NCBI GenBank assembly: GCA_003241965.1
Contig: QBMB01000044.1
Location: 1 to 36,239 of the forward strand
Source of the DNA: Burkholderiales bacterium
GTDB lineage: Bacteria > Pseudomonadota > Gammaproteobacteria > Burkholderiales > Burkholderiaceae_C
Direction: 5' to 3'
DNA length: 36,239 nt
Within the stretch, counting starts at the first letter, position 1, and every line of letters begins with the position of its first letter. Shown piece after piece: positions 15,295 to 23,593 of this stretch. The position numbers were made by a program, and so were the translations under genes. The notes under the pieces were generated by a model that made no database searches, was not told the DNA's origin, and was given only the letters and a program-made list of their open reading frames with translations.

Positions 15295-16065
15295 TCAATG
15301 TCCCCGCTTGAGCGAACCCGTGACGTACCGCTGGACCTGGGGGTCGTCCAGCACGGTCGAGGGTGGATCATCAGCAATCACGCGGCCGCTGTAGAAAGCG
15401 ATCACACGGTCCGAATACCGGGTGACGATCTCCATGTCGTGTTCGACGAACAGAACGGTCACCCGCTCGCTCGCCAAGGCCGCGCTGATGGTGTCCATCA
15501 TGGGAAATTTTTCGTCCACCGATACACCGCTGGTGGGCTCGTCGAGCAGCAGCAGTTTGGGCCGTCCGGTCAACGCCATGGCAATGTCCAGCAGCTTGCG
15601 CACACCGCCGGGCAGTTCCGACACCCGGCGGTCTGCGTGCTCCTCGAGCTTGAACTTGGAAAGCATCGCCATGGCCCGGTCGATCCGGTCGCAAGCGTGG
15701 GCCGGACGCCAGAACGACTGCTTGCCATCGTTGCAGGCAGCAGCCACGAGCATGTTGTCCAGGGCGCTCATGTCCAGCGCCAGTTGCGGAATCTGGAACG
15801 AGCGTGCCACGCCCATTCCAGTGATCCGCCTCGGCCCCAGGCCCGCGATGGACTGGCCATCCAGTTCGATCGTGCCAGCGTCGGGCTTGAGGTAACCCGT
15901 CACCATGTTGACGAACGTGGTCTTGCCGGCGCCATTGCTGCCGATCAGACTGACCCGCTGACCGGTGGGAATTTCAATGTTGACGTTGTCGGCAGCAGTC
16001 ACGGCGCCAAAAGATTTCATCAAGCCTCGTGCCGACAGCATCGTCTGGGTCTGGGCGGTCGTCAT
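15295..16065 (-). CDS. livG: Branched-chain-type ABC transporter ATP-binding protein LivG
   Basis: A 256-aa ABC ATPase of the LivG/UrtD class. Walker A is GSNGAGKTT, followed by the LivG-typical FVNMVTGYLKPDAGTIELDG. Walker B is LLLLDEPTSGVS, and the H-loop lies in FVEHDMEIV. The ABC signature is unusual: LPGGVRKLLDIAMAL, where LSGGQ or LSYGQ is expected, although the second glycine is kept. Many LivG proteins tolerate change here, so I expect it to work. The ATG overlaps the livM stop by four bases, and livF follows after one base. Confidence 0.88.
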   Translation of the reverse strand: MTTAQTQTMLSARGLMKSFGAVTAADNVNIEIPTGQRVSLIGSNGAGKTTFVNMVTGYLKPDAGTIELDGQSIAGLGPRRITGMGVARSFQIPQLALDMSALDNMLVAAACNDGKQSFWRPAHACDRIDRAMAMLSKFKLEEHADRRVSELPGGVRKLLDIAMALTGRPKLLLLDEPTSGVSVDEKFPMMDTISAALASERVTVLFVEHDMEIVTRYSDRVIAFYSGRVIADDPPSTVLDDPQVQRYVTGSLKRGH

Positions 16066-17033
16066 GCGGAGCCTCCTTCCTGGCCAGCTGTCTTCTTTTT
16101 GCGTCTGTTCGTCCAGAGACTCCCGAGTCCCAAGGGCAAGAAGCGGATGACGACCAGCAAGAACAGCCCCATGGCCAGCTGCCAGGTGTTGGGGAAATAC
16201 AGGTTCGAGAACGAACGCACCACCTCAACCACGAACGAACCCACGAACACCGCCAGCATGCTGTGGTGTCCGGCCAGAATGGCGACAAACACAAACTCGC
16301 CTGAAGTCGTCCAGTAGGCAAAGTTGGGCTCGATATGACCCAACGACATGAGTGTCAGTGCGCCACCGACGCCCCCCATGAACGAAGCCAGCAAGTAGTT
16401 GAGCGCCACCGCCTGGGACACCGATGCGCCCAGGTATTCCACCCGCAACTCGTTTTCACGAATCGCCAGCGAAACCAGGCCGCGCACCGAGTCAACGTAG
16501 ATGCGCGCCAAGGTTGCCAGCACCCCCACCACCAGCACAGCAACGCTGTACAGCAACCAGTTGGACTGCTCGGATGCAATGCTCTGGCCAAACAGGGTGG
16601 GCCGGCTGACATTGAAGCCATCCGAACCACCCAGGGCTTCTGTCTTCACCAGAATGCCGTACAGCACCATGGATATAGCCAGCGTCAACATGGCGAAGAA
16701 GATGCCCCGATAACGCGACAGCAAGGGCGCGAACGGCAGCGCACACAGCACCGCTGCCCCGCCACCGATGAGGACCATCAGGAAGGCATCGGTGATGCCC
16801 AGGTGGTTGGCGGCCATGGCGCTGGCATAGCCGCCCACAGCAAACACAAAGCCCTGGCCGAAAGAGACCACACCTATACGCATCAGCAGCACAATGCCCA
16901 AGGACACCAGACCGTGCGAAAGCGCCATGGTCGACAAGAAAAGCAGCCACTTGGGCATCACCAGCCCGGCAGCCAGAAACAGCACAGTCAGCAGCACGCC
17001 GATCAGCAGCGTTTTTTTCAAGCTGTTGGTCAT
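16062..17033 (-). CDS. livM: Branched-chain-type ABC transporter permease LivM
   Basis: A 323-aa inner-membrane permease of the LivM family with about nine hydrophobic segments. The first is LLIGVLLTVLFLAAGLVM, and the last is followed by the basic tail WTNRRKKKTAGQEG. The conserved cytoplasmic loop that meets the ATPases (about 210-235, SVRGLVSLAIRENELRVEYLG) is present. It forms a heterodimeric channel with LivH. The start overlaps the livH stop by one base (TGATG) and the stop overlaps livG by four, so the block is translationally coupled. Confidence 0.88.
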   Translation of the reverse strand: MTNSLKKTLLIGVLLTVLFLAAGLVMPKWLLFLSTMALSHGLVSLGIVLLMRIGVVSFGQGFVFAVGGYASAMAANHLGITDAFLMVLIGGGAAVLCALPFAPLLSRYRGIFFAMLTLAISMVLYGILVKTEALGGSDGFNVSRPTLFGQSIASEQSNWLLYSVAVLVVGVLATLARIYVDSVRGLVSLAIRENELRVEYLGASVSQAVALNYLLASFMGGVGGALTLMSLGHIEPNFAYWTTSGEFVFVAILAGHHSMLAVFVGSFVVEVVRSFSNLYFPNTWQLAMGLFLLVVIRFLPLGLGSLWTNRRKKKTAGQEGGSA

Positions 17034-17926
17034 CAGATTTTCCTCGCCTGGATGCGATGAAACAGACCCTCAGGCCGAAACATGAGCACGATGGCCATTG
17101 CAATGTAGATGCTGAAGAGTTCGGCAGCAGGCCAGGTGTGAACCGCCAGTGCACGGGCCAGCCCGACGATCACAGCACCAATCGCCGCGCCCTCGATGCT
17201 GCCCAGGCCGCCAATGATCACGACTGCGAACGAGACGATGATGACGCCCGAGGCCAGACCCGGCTGGACGGAAATCATGGGCGAAGTCAGGGCGCCGGCC
17301 AGCGACGCCAGAAAGATGCCGAACATGAACGCCAGGGTGCAGACCCGGGACACGTTGATGCCCATGCTGGACGCAATCTCGTTGCTGTGGATCACAGCCA
17401 GAACAATCTTGCCGGTGCGGGTGCGGTTCAGGCCCCACCAAACACCCAGACCACAGATGATGGCGAAGCCGATCAGGATGAAGTCATAGCCCACGTAAGA
17501 CATGAGCCCGATATCGACCACACCGAACAGCATGTAGGGTTCGGTCACGTAGTACGGAACCGCGCCCCAGATCAGCTTGGTCACGTCTTCCAGGATCAGG
17601 AACAGCGCGTAAGTGACCAGCACCAGCAACACTTCATCGCGTCCGTAGAAAGAGCGCAGCAACATCCTCTCGACGAGGGGGGCGAGCAAGAGCGACACGG
17701 CCAGGGCCGCCAGCAGCATCAACAGCAGGGACCAGGCAGGTGACATGCCGGCACCCACCGACCAGGAAACAAAGGAAGCGGTGACGTAGGCCCCGACCGC
17801 GTAGAAGCTGCCGTGAGCAATGTTCAGAATTTTCAGGACGCCAAAAATCAACGTCAGCCCCAAGGCCACAATGAAGAGCCAGGAGGCATAAATAATGCCG
17901 TCAAAAAGTATGGTGAGTGCAAGCAT
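17033..17926 (-). CDS. livH: Branched-chain-type ABC transporter permease LivH
   Basis: A 297-aa permease of the LivH family with the family's opening signature GLTLIFGVLKILNIAHGSFYAVGAYV. It has about eight membrane segments, and the conserved loop IHSNEIASSMGINV (about 178-192) lies before GALTSPMISVQPGLA. It is the first membrane gene of the operon, 147 bp after livK. A GGAA lies six bases before the ATG. A small hairpin in the gap (GTCGTTGAACGAC, 18056-18068) may reduce permease expression relative to the binding protein, as is common in such operons. Confidence 0.88.
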   Translation of the reverse strand: MLALTILFDGIIYASWLFIVALGLTLIFGVLKILNIAHGSFYAVGAYVTASFVSWSVGAGMSPAWSLLLMLLAALAVSLLLAPLVERMLLRSFYGRDEVLLVLVTYALFLILEDVTKLIWGAVPYYVTEPYMLFGVVDIGLMSYVGYDFILIGFAIICGLGVWWGLNRTRTGKIVLAVIHSNEIASSMGINVSRVCTLAFMFGIFLASLAGALTSPMISVQPGLASGVIIVSFAVVIIGGLGSIEGAAIGAVIVGLARALAVHTWPAAELFSIYIAMAIVLMFRPEGLFHRIQARKI

Positions 17927-18073
17927 GTGGGATTCCGCTCCAAGTGGAGGACCGCTGGAACCGGACGCAACACCATCGCTGCCGGCCGGGACAACTCACG
18001 AGTCTGAGCCTGCCGCTCTGCGAACAGAGGGGCACGGCACAGATGATCGGTAAATGTCGTTGAACGACTCAGG

Positions 18074-19378
18074 TCAGCACTTGGCGCCTTTGAAGCCGCT
18101 CTTGATCCAGTCTTCGGTCTTCATGTCGGCTGGCGGATTCACGCACTCGGCGGGGAATCGCATGATGTCCACCAGATCTACCCGCTTCTTCTCCGGGTTG
18201 TACTTGGTGGTACCGATGGCGGTGTCCTGGATGGCCTGTTGTCCCTTGCCATTGGCCATGCGGATCATGCCGGCGGGAGACTCCCAGGAGGAGCCGCGCA
18301 GGGCTGCAGCGAGCTGTTCGTGGTTGGGCTTCTTGCCACCGTTGGCGGTCATGGCCTTTTCAACTGCCAGCTTCAGGCCCATCAGGCTTTGAGCCATGCG
18401 GTAAGGAGCCTGCACGGGGATGACCTTTTCGCGGTCCTCGTACAGCTTGAACCACCAACGGTTCAGTGGGGTGTCAGGCGACATCAGGCCATAAGCACCG
18501 CGAGCACCCAGGATCACACCATCGGGCATTTTGTCGCCCAGCCCCGGCAACACATGGTCACCCGCTGAAAGGACCAGCTGCGAGCGCCGCATTACACCGC
18601 GCGGAGCGGCTTGCAGAACAAACGACTGCAGGTCGCCACCCCAGAGACTGGAGTGCGTGACGCTGGCCGGCGAGGAAAGCAGCGCAGAGATTTCCGTGCC
18701 GTACTGTCCGGCACCAAACTTGGGACGCAGGTCCTGGCCCGTTTTGGCTTGTGGGAACAGTTGCTCAGTCGTCAGTTGGAAGTCCTTGAGCGAATCGTGA
18801 CCCCAGGCGTAGTCCTGGTTGATGTAATTGATGGTTTCGACCTTGGCGTTCTTGGCCTTCAAGTAGCGACCGAGCGAGACGTTGTCCATCGCGGCATGCG
18901 CGGCCGTTCGGAAGACATAGCTGTAGTCACGCTCTTCAAAAATGCGGGGGGTTCCGCAGTCGTACAGGATCAGGAAACGTTTCATTTCTTCGGCCACGGG
19001 TGCCACAGCCAGGCAGTCGCCCGAGCCGACGTAACCCACCACCGCATCCACCTTTTCGCGGTCGTACAGATTGCGCAGTTCCTGCACCTGTTTGGTTGCA
19101 CCGCCGGCCTCGTCCACGTAGACGGCCTCAATTCGCATTCCACCAAAGCCCTTGGTGTCGTAGGGTGCAGGGGCCTGGCCATTGTTGAAGGCCTCAACAA
19201 GCAGCTTGGCCCCGTTCACAGCAGGAATGCCGAAGCTGTCCGCCGCCTGCCCAGAGAGAAAACTGACAATACCGACCCTGAAAGTTTCCTGCGCTTGCAC
19301 CTGGGTGGACAAGCCGGCCCCCATCAACATTGCCGCAGCGACCGCCGACAGCTTCACCAACAGTTTGTTCCGTCTCAT
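18074..19378 (-). CDS. livK: HAAT-family ABC substrate-binding protein (LivK-like)
   Basis: A 434-aa periplasmic binding protein of the Leu/Ile/Val-binding (type I, HAAT) family. It has a Sec signal peptide ending AQAQE near residue 30 and then the fold's first strand, RVGIVSFLSGQAADSFG. It is longer than amino-acid binders (about 370 aa), as is typical for members that bind aromatic or other organic acids. The start is taken at the ATG (19378), which has AGGAG seven bases before it; a GTG at 19381 is less well spaced. It heads the operon livK-H-M-G-F-ligase. The substrate is not determined; the ligase gene makes an organic acid more likely than an amino acid. Confidence 0.85.
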   Translation of the reverse strand: MRRNKLLVKLSAVAAAMLMGAGLSTQVQAQETFRVGIVSFLSGQAADSFGIPAVNGAKLLVEAFNNGQAPAPYDTKGFGGMRIEAVYVDEAGGATKQVQELRNLYDREKVDAVVGYVGSGDCLAVAPVAEEMKRFLILYDCGTPRIFEERDYSYVFRTAAHAAMDNVSLGRYLKAKNAKVETINYINQDYAWGHDSLKDFQLTTEQLFPQAKTGQDLRPKFGAGQYGTEISALLSSPASVTHSSLWGGDLQSFVLQAAPRGVMRRSQLVLSAGDHVLPGLGDKMPDGVILGARGAYGLMSPDTPLNRWWFKLYEDREKVIPVQAPYRMAQSLMGLKLAVEKAMTANGGKKPNHEQLAAALRGSSWESPAGMIRMANGKGQQAIQDTAIGTTKYNPEKKRVDLVDIMRFPAECVNPPADMKTEDWIKSGFKGAKC

Positions 19379-19381
19379 CAC

Positions 19382-19850
19382 TTGTCTCCTGATTTTTTAA
19401 CTACCTGTGCGACCCTGCCGTGAAACGACAACAGGGGACGATGATCAGATTCACGCGCGCTCAGTGATGCCATCGAGCGGCCCCAAGTGGCCTCAGATCG
19501 CCGTCTGATTGCCTTATGGTGAGCGCATCCTATCGGCCGCCAAAGGCATGACTTGTCTCTGCAGAGACATTGAGTTGACGACTGCCATGAGACCCCATGG
19601 AAACCCGAACAGCCTGCGCACACAAGGATCCTGTTTGCAGTTCAGTAGCTCCTCGGGCACCCCAGGCCGGCATCAACCTTGAGATACCTCGGCATGGAAG
19701 CCGGCTGGGTCGGAAATCCCTTGGTGACTTGTTCAAGCCCGGTCTGGGCAGCTCCAAGTCATCTGCACGGAGTGCGCAATTCCGCAGGCGCAAGCTGGGC
19801 TTTCCTGCCTGGAACCGATCCAGCCATTGCTTCGTGCGCCCCTGGCTTGC
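19382..19850. promoter_or_regulatory. Upstream region of the liv operon with a 14-bp palindrome
   Basis: No gene is supportable in these 469 bases. The perfect palindrome GTCTCTGCAGAGAC (19555-19568) lies about 180 bp before the livK start and is a plausible operator for the importer operon. I see no clear -35/-10 pair. The rest is unremarkable. Confidence 0.4.
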
Positions 19851-20849
19851 TCAGCGGGTCACGCGAGCGATTGATGCGCCGATGCCTTCCCGTGCTGTTG
19901 TCGTGCTGCCGGCATCGAGGTTGACCCGGCGCGGGGTATCGAAGTTGGCGACATAGCCGGCATCGCCCACGAACACCAGCGCGGCAGGAAACTCCAGCGG
20001 TCCTGCAGCGCCATTGCGAGCGACTTCGGTGACCTCGCCCGTGGGACTGATGCGCACCAAGGCATTGAGTTCGTTGGCCGCGACCCAGAGGTGGCCTCGC
20101 GCGTCGAAAGCCAGGCCGTCTGCGCCCTCAAGGGTGGAGTTCTGCACCCACAGCACCGGGCGTTGCGCCCGGCCGTCGCTGTCCAAAGCAATGCGCCACA
20201 CAGCGCCACGCGCAGTGTCGGCGACGTGCACAACGCCCGCCTTGTCGATGGCGAGACCGTTGGCAACGATGGCTTGCTGGGTGCGCCCGTCCGGCAGTGT
20301 GCGGGTGAAGCGCTCTACGGTGGCGACAGTTTCTGCCGCGCCGCCGTTGGGACCCACACGGAAGATGTTGCCGCTGGCCCCACCACTGATGTACAGGCGG
20401 CCCTGGCGATCGATCTCAACGCCGTTCGCCCCAGGTGCGCCCGTGGCGAAGGTCTGGGCCACACCGGGGCGGGCCGGGTCAAGCTCGGCGGCGCGCAGCC
20501 GCACAACCTCCCCGAACGCAGAGGCTCCAATCAGCAAGTCGCCCTGCGCGTTGAACACCATGCCCGAAGGATTCGCAGCCGTGTTTTGCCCATTGACCTG
20601 GCGCGCAGCGATGCGGCCGACCACCACAGGCTGCGGCTTCATTGGGTCGATGCGCATGACGTTGCCCGACACGCGGTCTGCCACGTAGAGCAGGCCGCCT
20701 TTGCTGGCCGTGATGCTCTCGATGATCACGGTTCGATCGGCACTGGCCGGGTCGAGGTCGACAAGGATCGACGGAGACGGTGTTTGCGGGCCAAGGCTGG
20801 CGCAGCCGGACAGCGCCAACGCGACGAGGGTGGTGATGACTGTCTTCAA
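19851..20849 (-). CDS. NHL/SMP-30-like beta-propeller lipoprotein
   Basis: A 332-aa predicted lipoprotein. The signal peptide MKTVITTLVALALSGC carries a lipobox (LSGC, Cys16), and the +2 residue is Ala, which favours outer-membrane sorting. The body is built of short repeats with G-x-L-Y-V/I-A/S-D/G patterns (GGLLYVADRVSGNVMRID, GRLYISGGASGNIFRV, GVVHVADTARGAVWRI, GHLWVAANELNALVRI). This indicates a six-bladed propeller of the SMP-30/gluconolactonase/NHL type. Enzyme activity cannot be claimed, as I could not identify the metal-binding residues of SMP-30 with confidence. It is a single gene on the minus strand. Confidence 0.7.
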   Translation of the reverse strand: MKTVITTLVALALSGCASLGPQTPSPSILVDLDPASADRTVIIESITASKGGLLYVADRVSGNVMRIDPMKPQPVVVGRIAARQVNGQNTAANPSGMVFNAQGDLLIGASAFGEVVRLRAAELDPARPGVAQTFATGAPGANGVEIDRQGRLYISGGASGNIFRVGPNGGAAETVATVERFTRTLPDGRTQQAIVANGLAIDKAGVVHVADTARGAVWRIALDSDGRAQRPVLWVQNSTLEGADGLAFDARGHLWVAANELNALVRISPTGEVTEVARNGAAGPLEFPAALVFVGDAGYVANFDTPRRVNLDAGSTTTAREGIGASIARVTR

Positions 20850-21194
20850 GGGGAGCCTCCTGAACCACCTTGTAGGGCGGCGTGTCGTTAAGGGATGGGC
20901 GACAGTGACCGTGGCGTGATCTGGACCGGTTTGCCGGCCCGAATGTTATCGGCGCGAAGTGGGCTGTGGGAAACCCGTGTCAAAAGCCCCTCAAGCCATG
21001 TTGAGTGGCAGGCTTGCACAACAGCTCGTGCAGGGACAAAGAGATCTACGCTGCCGCCACAGTGACGAAGTAGTCGTTACGCCAACAGCGAAGTGTTGGC
21101 CAAACCCAGCGCCACGATCGAGCGTGCGGCCTCGTCGATCTCGCCACCGCTGTGCGATTGATCGCACAACCAACCGCTCACCTGAGCGGTTGTG
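20850..21194. other. 345-bp intergenic region ending in two tandem hairpins
   Basis: No gene is visible. At its right end are two adjacent inverted repeats: TGTGCGAT-TG-ATCGCACA (21151-21168), and CAACCGCTCA-CC-TGAGCGGTTG (21171-21192), which begins 3 bp after the stop of the PEP-CTERM gene. They lack a T-run but may still end or protect that transcript. Near 20935-20950 (CGGCCCGAATGTTATC) there is half of the TGGTCC dyad found upstream of other genes in this region. Confidence 0.55.
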
Positions 21195-22166
21195 TCACTT
21201 CCTGCTGCGCCGGCGTTGCGTCGTGGCACCCATCAAGAGCAGACCGGCCAGGAGCATCGCGTACGTTTCGGGCTCCGGCACGGGTGTTGCCAATACAAAC
21301 AGGCGCGAATTGCCCGTGCCCGAATCTTCAGCCACCAGGTACAGGTTGCCGAGATCGTCGACCGTCACACCTTCGATGGCCTGGCTGGTGATGCCCGCCA
21401 GGTTCAGGCTGCTGAGCACCTGCCCGCTGCGGGTCACTTCCAGCAGCCTGCGCGAATCCAGGCTCAGGATCAGCAGGTTGTCGGCGCCGTCGGTACCGGC
21501 CAGTGCCGTGACAGGTGAGAGCGTCTGCACATCGGACAAGCTGGCCACGCCCAGCAGCGCCGGATCGAACAAGGCACCCATGGTGGACGCACCGGTGGTG
21601 AAGTTCAGCGTGCCGCCCAACACGGCCTGGGGTGCGGCTTGTTTCACCGACACGAAGCTGCCGTTGCGGGGGTCGTACGAAAGACCTTCGAGGCCGAAGT
21701 TGCCCACGGTGTCGTTGCTGATCGAGGCCGACGGTGCGTTGGCCAGATTGACGCTGCCGCCCGCCACGTAGTTGAACCGAAAAGCGTCTTGCAGACGCTC
21801 TTCGGCCACCACGAGAACGCCGTTGCCCAGGTAGGTCAAGCCTTCGGAGTCGCGGTTGCTGCTGGTGGTGGGCCAGCCCAGGTTGGTGCCACCGCTGAAC
21901 GACATGGTGCTCAGCGTCTGGCCAGTGAGCGAGATTTCGACCACGCCGGTGCCTTCGTCACCCACGAAGAACAGGGTGCCGTTGGTGCCACGGTCGCGCG
22001 CGAACGTGACGGCCGAGGCCTCCAGACCCGACACCCCGTTGCCTGGGTTGACGTCAAGCGTGTAGTTGCCGGTGACCTGGTAGGCCGACAGGTTGATGCT
22101 GGTGGCCGCAAACGCGTTGAAGCTGAAGACGCACGTGGCGACCAGCAAACTGGAGATGAGTTTCAT
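21195..22166 (-). CDS. PEP-CTERM protein with SdiA-regulated-like beta-propeller
   Basis: A 323-aa exported protein. A signal peptide (MKLISSLLVATCVFSFNAFA) is followed by a domain resembling the SdiA-regulated family of beta-propellers (GVSGLEASAVTFARDRGTNG, then LFFVGDEGTGVVEIS and SEGLTYLGNGVLVVAEERL). At the C-terminus is a PEP-CTERM anchor: VPEPETYAMLLAGLLLMG followed by a basic tail (RRRSRK). PEP-CTERM proteins are cut by an exosortase at the inner membrane and delivered to the surface or EPS matrix. It lies 18 bp after the lamin-tail PEP-CTERM gene, so they are probably one transcript. Start ATG at 22166. Confidence 0.85.
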   Translation of the reverse strand: MKLISSLLVATCVFSFNAFAATSINLSAYQVTGNYTLDVNPGNGVSGLEASAVTFARDRGTNGTLFFVGDEGTGVVEISLTGQTLSTMSFSGGTNLGWPTTSSNRDSEGLTYLGNGVLVVAEERLQDAFRFNYVAGGSVNLANAPSASISNDTVGNFGLEGLSYDPRNGSFVSVKQAAPQAVLGGTLNFTTGASTMGALFDPALLGVASLSDVQTLSPVTALAGTDGADNLLILSLDSRRLLEVTRSGQVLSSLNLAGITSQAIEGVTVDDLGNLYLVAEDSGTGNSRLFVLATPVPEPETYAMLLAGLLLMGATTQRRRSRK

Positions 22167-22184
22167 GGGTGTGCTTGAGCGCGT

Positions 22185-22856
22185 TCAAGCTTGGCGGCGA
22201 CGAATAGCCGCGCCCATCAGGCCCAGGCCGGCCAGCAACATGGCATAGGTTTCCGGCTCGGGCACCAGCGAAGGTGAGCCGATCTCCAACCCCGAGGCGA
22301 TCACAAACGCGCCGTTGACGCCTGCCGTGCTGAGTGTGCTCAAGGTCACATTGTTCAGGCCGGCCGAGTTGTCGAAGGTCTGGTAGGGCGACGAGGCGTC
22401 GGATGCACCAAAGTCAACACGAGCTTCAAGTGCACCAGCAGCGTTGTAGATGTTCACCGCGTCGCCGCCGGTGCCGAACCCAATGCCTGCACCGCTGTAG
22501 GTGCCCACCACCACGCCGGCATACGACGGGGAACCGAACCAGTTGTTCAGGAAGTTGCTGGCGGTGGCGGCGTTGCTTTCGATGAAGATCACCGACTGAC
22601 CCGCACCAATGCTGGAGACGCCGGTCAGGGCCAGTGCCGAACCAAACGCGTTGGAGTTGTCGTCCACTTTCCAGCCCGTGATGTCAACAGCGGACGCGCC
22701 CAGGTTGGTGAGTTCGAACCAGTCGGCAGCCACCACGGAGTTGCCGCTGCTCCACGGAGCAACTTCGGTGATGCGGACCTGTGCGCTGGCGGCGGTGGCC
22801 GTCAGCACGAGGGCCGACAACAGGGTGGACAAGGAGAGTGTTGAACGCAGTGACAT
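22185..22856 (-). CDS. PEP-CTERM protein with lamin-tail domain
   Basis: A 223-aa exported protein. The signal peptide ends near AASAQ (residue 25). It is followed directly by a lamin-tail (LTD) domain: VRITEVAPWSSGN, then DWFELTNLGASAVDITGWKV and SIGAGQSVIFIES, an Ig-like beta fold found in many secreted bacterial proteins. The C-terminus is a PEP-CTERM anchor, VPEPETYAMLLAGLGLMG with RRRQA. The LTD may bind other matrix components; its ligand is unknown. First gene of a two-gene unit with the SdiA-regulated-like protein. A TGGTCC dyad lies 107 bp upstream. Confidence 0.85.
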   Translation of the reverse strand: MSLRSTLSLSTLLSALVLTATAASAQVRITEVAPWSSGNSVVAADWFELTNLGASAVDITGWKVDDNSNAFGSALALTGVSSIGAGQSVIFIESNAATASNFLNNWFGSPSYAGVVVGTYSGAGIGFGTGGDAVNIYNAAGALEARVDFGASDASSPYQTFDNSAGLNNVTLSTLSTAGVNGAFVIASGLEIGSPSLVPEPETYAMLLAGLGLMGAAIRRRQA

Positions 22857-22891
22857 GGGTGCCTTTGTTGAAGGGATGGGATGAAATGGCG

Positions 22892-22942
22892 AAACCGCCG
22901 TGCATGCCCTGCGAGACTAAGCAAGGCATGCAACGGCGGTTT
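22892..22942 (-). terminator. Long hairpin between two PEP-CTERM transcription units
   Basis: AAACCGCCG-T-GCATGCC pairs with GGCATGC-AA-CGGCGGTTT, giving a 9-bp plus 7-bp stem with a small internal loop. It lies 50 bp beyond the stop at 22992 and is followed on the minus strand by TTTCGCCATTTC. It may end transcription from the phoX/PEP-CTERM unit, or act in the leader of the lamin-tail gene. Confidence 0.5.
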
Positions 22943-22963
22943 GACAAAGTTCCCACGCAGAGA

Positions 22964-22979
22964 TGGTCCGAATGGACCA
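22964..22979. promoter_or_regulatory. Conserved dyad TGGTCCGAATGGACCA, site 1
   Basis: This perfect dyad extends to GATGGTCC-GAAT-GGACCATC (22962-22981) and, with one mismatched pair, to 30 bp (22957-22986). It is 107 bp upstream of the lamin-tail PEP-CTERM start. A TTGTCA sequence (22947-22942, minus strand), a possible -35, lies about 24 bp downstream of its centre. This is the spacing of an activator site near -61. Related sites occur at 25256, 26179, 26201 and 30571. Confidence 0.6.
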
Positions 22980-22991
22980 TCCCTGCAGAAC

Positions 22992-23567
22992 TCAGGCTTG
23001 GCGGCGGCGGCGCGTGATCCAACCCACCATGCCCAGGCCGCTGAGCAGCAGGGCCAGCGTCTCGGGCTCCGGCACGGCCGAGACCGTGATGTTGAGCGTG
23101 TCGCCCGCGTTCAGGCCGAGGATGGTCCAGTCCAGGCGGCCAGCGCCTGCGAAGAGCGGGTCGCCGATCTCGACATCCAGAAACTCCAGCGGGGAGAACG
23201 ACACGGTGGCGTTGCCACCGTTGAAGTCGATCACGCTGGTGCCGCCGAACTGGCGTGTCACCGTGCCCAATGAGCCGAAGCTGCCCGAGCTGAGACCGAA
23301 GGTGTAGCCCTCCAGGCCGGCGCCGGTGAAGTTGCGCAGCATGGCGTTCAGCGACAGGCCGCCCACGTCCATGGCACCGATGGTGTAACCCAGCGTGGCC
23401 GAGGTGATGGACGAGAAGTCGATGTCGAAGGAGATCAGGCCATCGACGCTGTAGTCGGCCACGGTGGCCGGGGTGCTGCCGACAACCCCGGTGAACGTAG
23501 CAGCGTGGGCAGGAGCAAGACCGGCCAAAGACAGGGCTGCAGCGAGGGCGAGGAGGTGTTTGTTCAT
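22992..23567 (-). CDS. PEP-CTERM surface protein, unknown domain
   Basis: A 191-aa exported protein. The signal peptide MNKHLLALAAALSLAGLAPAHA is followed by about 140 residues rich in Gly, Ser, Thr, Phe and Leu, which look like beta strands and match no domain I know. It ends in a PEP-CTERM anchor (VPEPETLALLLSGLGMVG, then RRRRQA). The ATG at 23567 lies 27 bp after the phoX stop, so the two are one operon. The frame upstream of this ATG belongs to the phoX shadow. No strong Shine-Dalgarno sequence is seen, so translation may depend on phoX. Confidence 0.82.
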   Translation of the reverse strand: MNKHLLALAAALSLAGLAPAHAATFTGVVGSTPATVADYSVDGLISFDIDFSSITSATLGYTIGAMDVGGLSLNAMLRNFTGAGLEGYTFGLSSGSFGSLGTVTRQFGGTSVIDFNGGNATVSFSPLEFLDVEIGDPLFAGAGRLDWTILGLNAGDTLNITVSAVPEPETLALLLSGLGMVGWITRRRRQA

Positions 23568-23593
23568 GGTGTTCGGTGTTGGTTTGGTTGGGT

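Noticed and set aside
15262-16317. 351-codon plus-strand frame opposite livG/livM
   Set aside because: Shadow of two well-recognised ABC transporter genes.
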